Under the pieces are notes generated by a model, which had not been told where the DNA came from, did no database searches, and saw only the letters and a program-made list of their open reading frames with translations. The position numbers and the translations under genes are program-made. DNA of 18,175 nt, taken from the NCBI GenBank assembly GCA_002338505.1, contig DDIK01000094.1:1-18175 (forward strand), written 5' to 3'. How positions within the stretch are numbered: position 1 is the stretch's first letter; each line of letters opens with the position of its first letter. This DNA is from Bacteriovorax sp. UBA1852 (GTDB lineage: Bacteria; Bdellovibrionota; Bacteriovoracia; Bacteriovoracales; Bacteriovoracaceae). This document shows, one piece after another, positions 15,031 through 18,175 of this stretch.

Positions 15031-15825
15031 TTAATTTCCTTTAAATTCTGGTGCTCTCTTTTCAACAAATGCCTTCGTTCCTTCTTTCATATCGTATGAA
15101 TCAAAGAGATCAGAAAAATGCTTAGCTTCGATTCCTAAGCCTTCTTCATTAGTAAGATCATTTCCTGCATTCATAGCGGCTTTTGAAATTGATACGGCCA
15201 AAGGAGAATTCTTTGATATTTTTTCTAGAGTCGTGAACGCCTCTTTAATCATTTCATCTTTAGAAGAAAACTTTCTAACAACAAGTCCAAGCTCGAGCGC
15301 TTCATCACACTTTACATTTCTTCCTGTGTAGACAATTTCCTTTGCTCTATTTCTACCAATAAGCTTAGCTAGTCTCTGTGTTCCTCCAAATCCAGGAATA
15401 AGTCCTAGTTTTACTTCTGGCTGCCCAAAGACTGCCGTCTCTGTTGCATAGATAAAGTCTGAACTCATGGCCATTTCACAGCCACCACCAAGTGCAAAAC
15501 CATTCACGCAAGCAATAACAGGAAATGGTAATTCTTCAAAAAGAAATGTCACTTCTTGCCCGAGAGTAGCAAAGTCATGTGCTTCATCAACACTCATATC
15601 GCTCATTTCAACAATATCTGCGCCGGCAATGAAAGCTTTTTCACCTGCACCAGTAACTATCATTCCACGTAAATCTTCAACGCTCTCATTAAGAGAGGTC
15701 AAAAAGTCTTTGAGCTCCATAAGTACTTGAGAATTTAATGCGTTTAAGCTCTTCTCTCTATTAATAGTAAGAGTTAATAGATCTTGTGACCTCTCTATAT
15801 TCAATGTTTCATATTCAGTATTCAT
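15031..15825 (-). CDS. crt: Enoyl-CoA hydratase / crotonase
   Basis: Adds or removes water across the 2,3 double bond of acyl-CoA, linking the products of the flanking genes. The 264-residue protein has AFIAGADI (65-72) and the oxyanion block NGFALGGGCEMA (108-119). It keeps both catalytic glutamates, Glu117 (GGGCE) and Glu137 (GQPEVKLGLIPGFGGTQRL), so it should be an active hydratase rather than another crotonase-fold enzyme. The ATG at 15825 overlaps the end of hbd by 11 nt, with AAAGG six bases upstream. A GTG at 15831 would add two residues and is less likely. Confidence 0.93.
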   Translation of the reverse strand: MNTEYETLNIERSQDLLTLTINREKSLNALNSQVLMELKDFLTSLNESVEDLRGMIVTGAGEKAFIAGADIVEMSDMSVDEAHDFATLGQEVTFLFEELPFPVIACVNGFALGGGCEMAMSSDFIYATETAVFGQPEVKLGLIPGFGGTQRLAKLIGRNRAKEIVYTGRNVKCDEALELGLVVRKFSSKDEMIKEAFTTLEKISKNSPLAVSISKAAMNAGNDLTNEEGLGIEAKHFSDLFDSYDMKEGTKAFVEKRAPEFKGN

Positions 15826-16663
15826 AAACACCCTTTCCTACTTTTCTACCGTAGCGACCTGCGGTTACATATTTCTTTAATAATGGGCATGGACGATATT
15901 TTGTATCGCCAAGTCCTTCATGAAGTACTTCCATAATTGCCAAACAAGTATCGAGACCTATAAAGTCTGCTAATTCAAGTGGACCCATAGGCTGATTACA
16001 ACCAAGCTTCATAGCATCATCAATACCCTTAGCATTTGCAACACCTTCATATAGTGTATAAAAAGCCTCATTAATCATTGGCATCAAGATTCTATTTACT
16101 GCAAAGCCAGCTACGTCATCTGCCCTTACAACAGTTTTTCCCATTTGCTCTGCGACTGCTTCAACAGCTGAAATTGTTTCCTCACTAGTTTCCAGCCCCG
16201 TGATAGTCTCGACAAGTTTCATCACCGGCACTGGATTCATAAAGTGCATACCTGCTACACTTTGAGGTCTTTTTGTAACAGCAGCTATTTCAGTTATAGA
16301 GATAGAAGAAGTATTAGATGCTAGGATAGCTCCATCTTTTGCAATCTCATCTAATTGCTTAAATATCTCAAACTTAATTTTCTTATTTTCTGTAGCAGCC
16401 TCTATAATTAGTTCTGCATCACTCAGGGACGAAAGTTCACTGGACTTTGTAATATTCGCCAGAGTATTAGAAACGAAAGTCTCATCCCACTTACCCTTGG
16501 TAACTCCTTTATCTAGTTGTTTTTTTATAAAATCTAGACCAAATTGAAGTCCTTCCTCACTAATATCATATAAACAAACTTTAAAGTTATTCATGGCCGC
16601 TACCTGGGCAATACCGCGTCCCATTTGACCAGCACCAATAACACCAATTGACTGAATTGACAT
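15815..16663 (-). CDS. hbd: 3-hydroxybutyryl-CoA dehydrogenase
   Basis: NAD(P)-dependent oxidation of 3-hydroxyacyl-CoA, or the reverse reaction. The 282-residue single-domain form (not fused to a hydratase) is typical of HBD. It has the Rossmann motif GAGQMG (10-15), SNTSS (116-120), the catalytic His140 in GMHFMNPVP with Glu152, Asn190 in GFAVNR, and the C-terminal dimer block MGPLELADFIGLD. AAGGGGG lies six bases before the ATG. It is first in the operon with crt and bcd; without a thiolase here, whether the flow is toward beta-oxidation, amino-acid breakdown or butyrate/PHB-type metabolism is open. Confidence 0.94.
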   Translation of the reverse strand: MSIQSIGVIGAGQMGRGIAQVAAMNNFKVCLYDISEEGLQFGLDFIKKQLDKGVTKGKWDETFVSNTLANITKSSELSSLSDAELIIEAATENKKIKFEIFKQLDEIAKDGAILASNTSSISITEIAAVTKRPQSVAGMHFMNPVPVMKLVETITGLETSEETISAVEAVAEQMGKTVVRADDVAGFAVNRILMPMINEAFYTLYEGVANAKGIDDAMKLGCNQPMGPLELADFIGLDTCLAIMEVLHEGLGDTKYRPCPLLKKYVTAGRYGRKVGKGVYEY

Positions 16664-16701
16664 CTCATTCCCCCTTCGTACTAACTATTTGAAATCGCCT
16701 G

Positions 16702-16730
16702 ATCATATAAACTTCTGATGGATACGTCTA
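16702..16730 (-). promoter_or_regulatory. Candidate sigma70-type promoter for hbd-crt-bcd
   Basis: On the minus strand TAGACG (4/6 match) and TATGAT (5/6) are separated by 17 nt, about 40 nt before the hbd start. The -10 is good and the -35 is mediocre. Confidence 0.45.
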
Positions 16731-16775
16731 GTATGACAAAAAAGACATAGCTACTGTGAAAAAATGAAAAAAAGG

Positions 16776-16804
16776 TTGCCAAAGAGCAGAAAAATCCATA
16801 TAAA
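16776..16804 (+). promoter_or_regulatory. Sigma70-type promoter for rpsT
   Basis: TTGCCA and TATAAA (each five of six) are 17 nt apart, preceded by A-tracts (16759-16773) that could act as an UP element. This places the transcript start near 16811, with a leader of about 36 nt before the rpsT GTG. It is the strongest promoter match in the window, as expected for a ribosomal protein gene. Confidence 0.8.
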
Positions 16805-16846
16805 TGGTCTTCAATTTTGTAAATAAGTCAAACGTAGGAGTCGATT

Positions 16847-17107
16847 GTGGCAAACCACAAATCTGCAAAGAAAAGAGCAAGACAAACAGAAGTTAGAAGC
16901 GCAAGAAATACAGCACAAAGATCAGCTGTTAAGTCTGCGATCAAAAATACAAGAAATGCAATTACTGAGGGTAACAAAGAATTAGCTTCTAAGCTTCTTT
17001 TAAGTACTCAAAAGTTACTTGATAGACTAGCGAAGAAAGGTATTATTAAGTCTAATACTGCTGCAAGAAGAACTTCTAGACTAGCTTCTCAAGTTAATAA
17101 AATTTAA
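16847..17107 (+). CDS. rpsT: 30S ribosomal protein S20
   Basis: S20 binds 16S rRNA early in 30S assembly. The 86-residue basic, alpha-helical sequence is typical: ANHKSAKKRARQ at the start, AIKNTRNAI in the middle and KGIIKSNTAARRTSRLA near the end. The start codon is GTG with AGGAG six bases upstream. E. coli rpsT uses the even weaker TTG and is feedback-regulated by S20 at translation, so the non-ATG start here may serve a similar purpose (inference). It is a single-gene unit with its own promoter and terminator. Confidence 0.97.
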   Translation: MANHKSAKKRARQTEVRSARNTAQRSAVKSAIKNTRNAITEGNKELASKLLLSTQKLLDRLAKKGIIKSNTAARRTSRLASQVNKI

Positions 17108-17143
17108 TTTACACAACTTCTTTAAAGACGTTGCTGTCATATT

Positions 17144-17181
17144 AAAAAGCGAGACCTGATTTTATTAGCTCTCGCTTTTTT
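17144..17181. terminator. Bidirectional intrinsic terminator between rpsT and holA
   Basis: AAAAAGCGAGA and TCTCGCTTTTT form an 11-pair stem (six strong central pairs) with a 15-base loop. Six T residues follow on the plus strand and five on the minus strand, so it can end both convergent transcripts. Confidence 0.9.
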
Positions 17182-17193
17182 AGTTTCTATATT

Positions 17194-18135
17194 CTAATTC
17201 TTTAAATATTGAAGTCTAATCTTATCTCTTAAACTAATACTTTTAGACTTCGCCAATATCTCTAACTCTGTAAAGAATCTCATCAAGCTTATCAACTCAT
17301 CTTGGCTCCACTTACGACTCGCGCCCTTAATTCCTTGGTCATATTTTGAATGCTTAGGCTTCTTATCAAGATAACTAGGATCAATAACCTTTGATATATG
17401 ACCTTGAATGAAGACAAAGAAAGAACGAAATACCTGGAAATCATTATCGACCATCAATAACGAGCGATAAAAAGCTTTCATACTCTTCTGGTTGAACATA
17501 TCAGCCAGAGCAAAATTATCAATATGGCCGACTTTGAGCGTCTTCTTCGCCATTGCGAGGTCAACTCCCTCGCCATTTGAGGAAAATGAATGAAGTAACG
17601 ACACTGCTTCAAATATATTCTCAGGAGTCTGCTCACATGCTTGAGAAATATAGGACACAACATCATTGGGTAATGGCATTTTGTAATGAGATGCAAAGGT
17701 TTCGATATAGACTCTTGTCTCCCAAAACTTTGGGGCCATGAGCTCAAAAATATTTAAAGCATCAAACAGAGGTAACTTCAAAAGACTCTTATTAACACTT
17801 GATGAAGTTGTAAAAAAGATCTTCTTTTGTGAAATGGTAAAATCTACTTCACTAAGCATCTCTAGGGACTTCTTTTTTAATTTATCTAAATCGTAGAAAA
17901 CATATCCTTCCCCATCTGAAAACATATCATAGCTTAAGATGTTATTTTCAATCCAATCGAGACTTAACTCAAGCGAGCTCTTCTTGATTATTTTAAGATT
18001 AAGCTTCGCTAGAAACTTTTCAATAAAGATTTTTTCAATAAAACAATCAGGTAAAAGAATTATTGCTTCTTTATTATCAACTACTTCATTTATTAAAAAA
18101 TCAATCTGATCATATTTGAATTTCTTAGAAGGCAT
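17194..18135 (-). CDS. holA: DNA polymerase III delta subunit (HolA)
   Basis: Delta is the wrench that opens the sliding clamp in the clamp loader. The 313-residue protein has a divergent N-terminal half (the clamp-binding, AAA-like part without a working P-loop, as in all delta subunits). The C-terminal half is more recognisable: LPNDVVSYISQACEQTPENIFEAVSLLHSF, then GHIDNFALADMFNQ, an FRSFFVFIQG helix and a final helix ending SLRDKIRLQYL. Position next to rpsT is common for holA, which helps because sequence conservation is low. The ATG at 18135 is chosen; AAGGGA lies ten bases upstream. The frame stays open to the edge through a TTG at 18165, so a longer N-terminus cannot be excluded. Confidence 0.82.
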   Translation of the reverse strand: MPSKKFKYDQIDFLINEVVDNKEAIILLPDCFIEKIFIEKFLAKLNLKIIKKSSLELSLDWIENNILSYDMFSDGEGYVFYDLDKLKKKSLEMLSEVDFTISQKKIFFTTSSSVNKSLLKLPLFDALNIFELMAPKFWETRVYIETFASHYKMPLPNDVVSYISQACEQTPENIFEAVSLLHSFSSNGEGVDLAMAKKTLKVGHIDNFALADMFNQKSMKAFYRSLLMVDNDFQVFRSFFVFIQGHISKVIDPSYLDKKPKHSKYDQGIKGASRKWSQDELISLMRFFTELEILAKSKSISLRDKIRLQYLKN

Positions 18136-18175
18136 TATCAATAATTCCCTTAAGGTTCTTTGCAAAGGTGTTGGC
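18125..18175 (-). CDS. Possible 3' end of a gene upstream of holA (LptE-like tail?), partial
   Basis: One minus-strand frame reads in from the right edge for 16 codons (ANTFAKNLKGIIDNAF) and stops at 18125, overlapping holA by 11 nt. lptE often precedes holA, and an amphipathic tail like this would fit, but so few residues prove nothing. A second frame stops at 18152-18154, 16 nt before holA, and is equally possible. Confidence 0.3.
   Translation of the reverse strand, partial: ANTFAKNLKGIIDNAF

Noticed and set aside
17478..17747. Alternative frames on both strands inside holA
   Set aside because: They lack start signals and overlap fully with the holA frame, which has the better family match.

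Overview
The window is AT-rich and densely packed with genes. It looks like a chromosomal piece of a Gram-negative bacterium with a full outer membrane. The best guess is the Bdellovibrionota / Bacteriovoracales (Bacteriovorax or Halobacteriovorax type) or another former 'deltaproteobacterial' lineage. This rests on low GC, a LolCD-BamA-Skp-LpxD-FabZ-LpxA cluster followed by a Gfo/Idh/MocA oxidoreductase, a GWAC/FG-GAP secreted protein and an AAKK-repeat histone H1-like protein. The taxonomic call is inference. I see no tRNA, rRNA, CRISPR array, insertion sequence or phage gene.

Region 1 (1-9310, minus strand) reads ybeY > prfB (RF2, programmed +1 frameshift) > lolC-like > lolD > bamA > skp > lpxD > fabZ > lpxA > oxidoreductase (cut by the left edge). 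Most junctions overlap or are under 25 nt, and several Shine-Dalgarno sequences sit on the previous stop codon. The only long gap is 117 nt between lolD and bamA, which may hold an extra promoter. Together the genes build the outer membrane: lipoprotein release (LolCD), beta-barrel insertion (BamA), periplasmic chaperoning (Skp) and early lipid A synthesis (LpxD, FabZ, LpxA). The oxidoreductase after lpxA resembles GnnA, which would fit a lipid A built on 2,3-diamino-glucose.

Region 2 (9311-10870, plus strand) holds mazG and coaE, divergent from ybeY across a 104-nt spacer that contains a near-perfect 23-bp palindrome.

Region 3 (10904-13752, minus strand) holds two separately transcribed genes: a secreted GWAC-domain/FG-GAP-like protein of unknown function, and a lysine/alanine-repeat histone H1-like protein with a CCCH metal site and an acidic tail, followed by a strong terminator.

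Region 4 (13882-16663, minus strand) is an hbd > crt > bcd operon that together converts 3-hydroxyacyl-CoA to or from saturated short-chain acyl-CoA. It has its own candidate promoter and a terminator.

Region 5 (16664-18175) holds rpsT (ribosomal protein S20, GTG start, strong sigma70-type promoter) facing holA (DNA polymerase III delta) across a bidirectional terminator. A few codons of another gene, possibly lptE-like, reach the right edge.

Most of the window is conserved housekeeping. I found no clearly new multi-gene system. The points most worth a second look are an EF-hand-like loop in the predicted surface loop L6 of BamA, the histone-like protein, the GnnA-like gene beside lpxA, and the ybeY/mazG palindrome.
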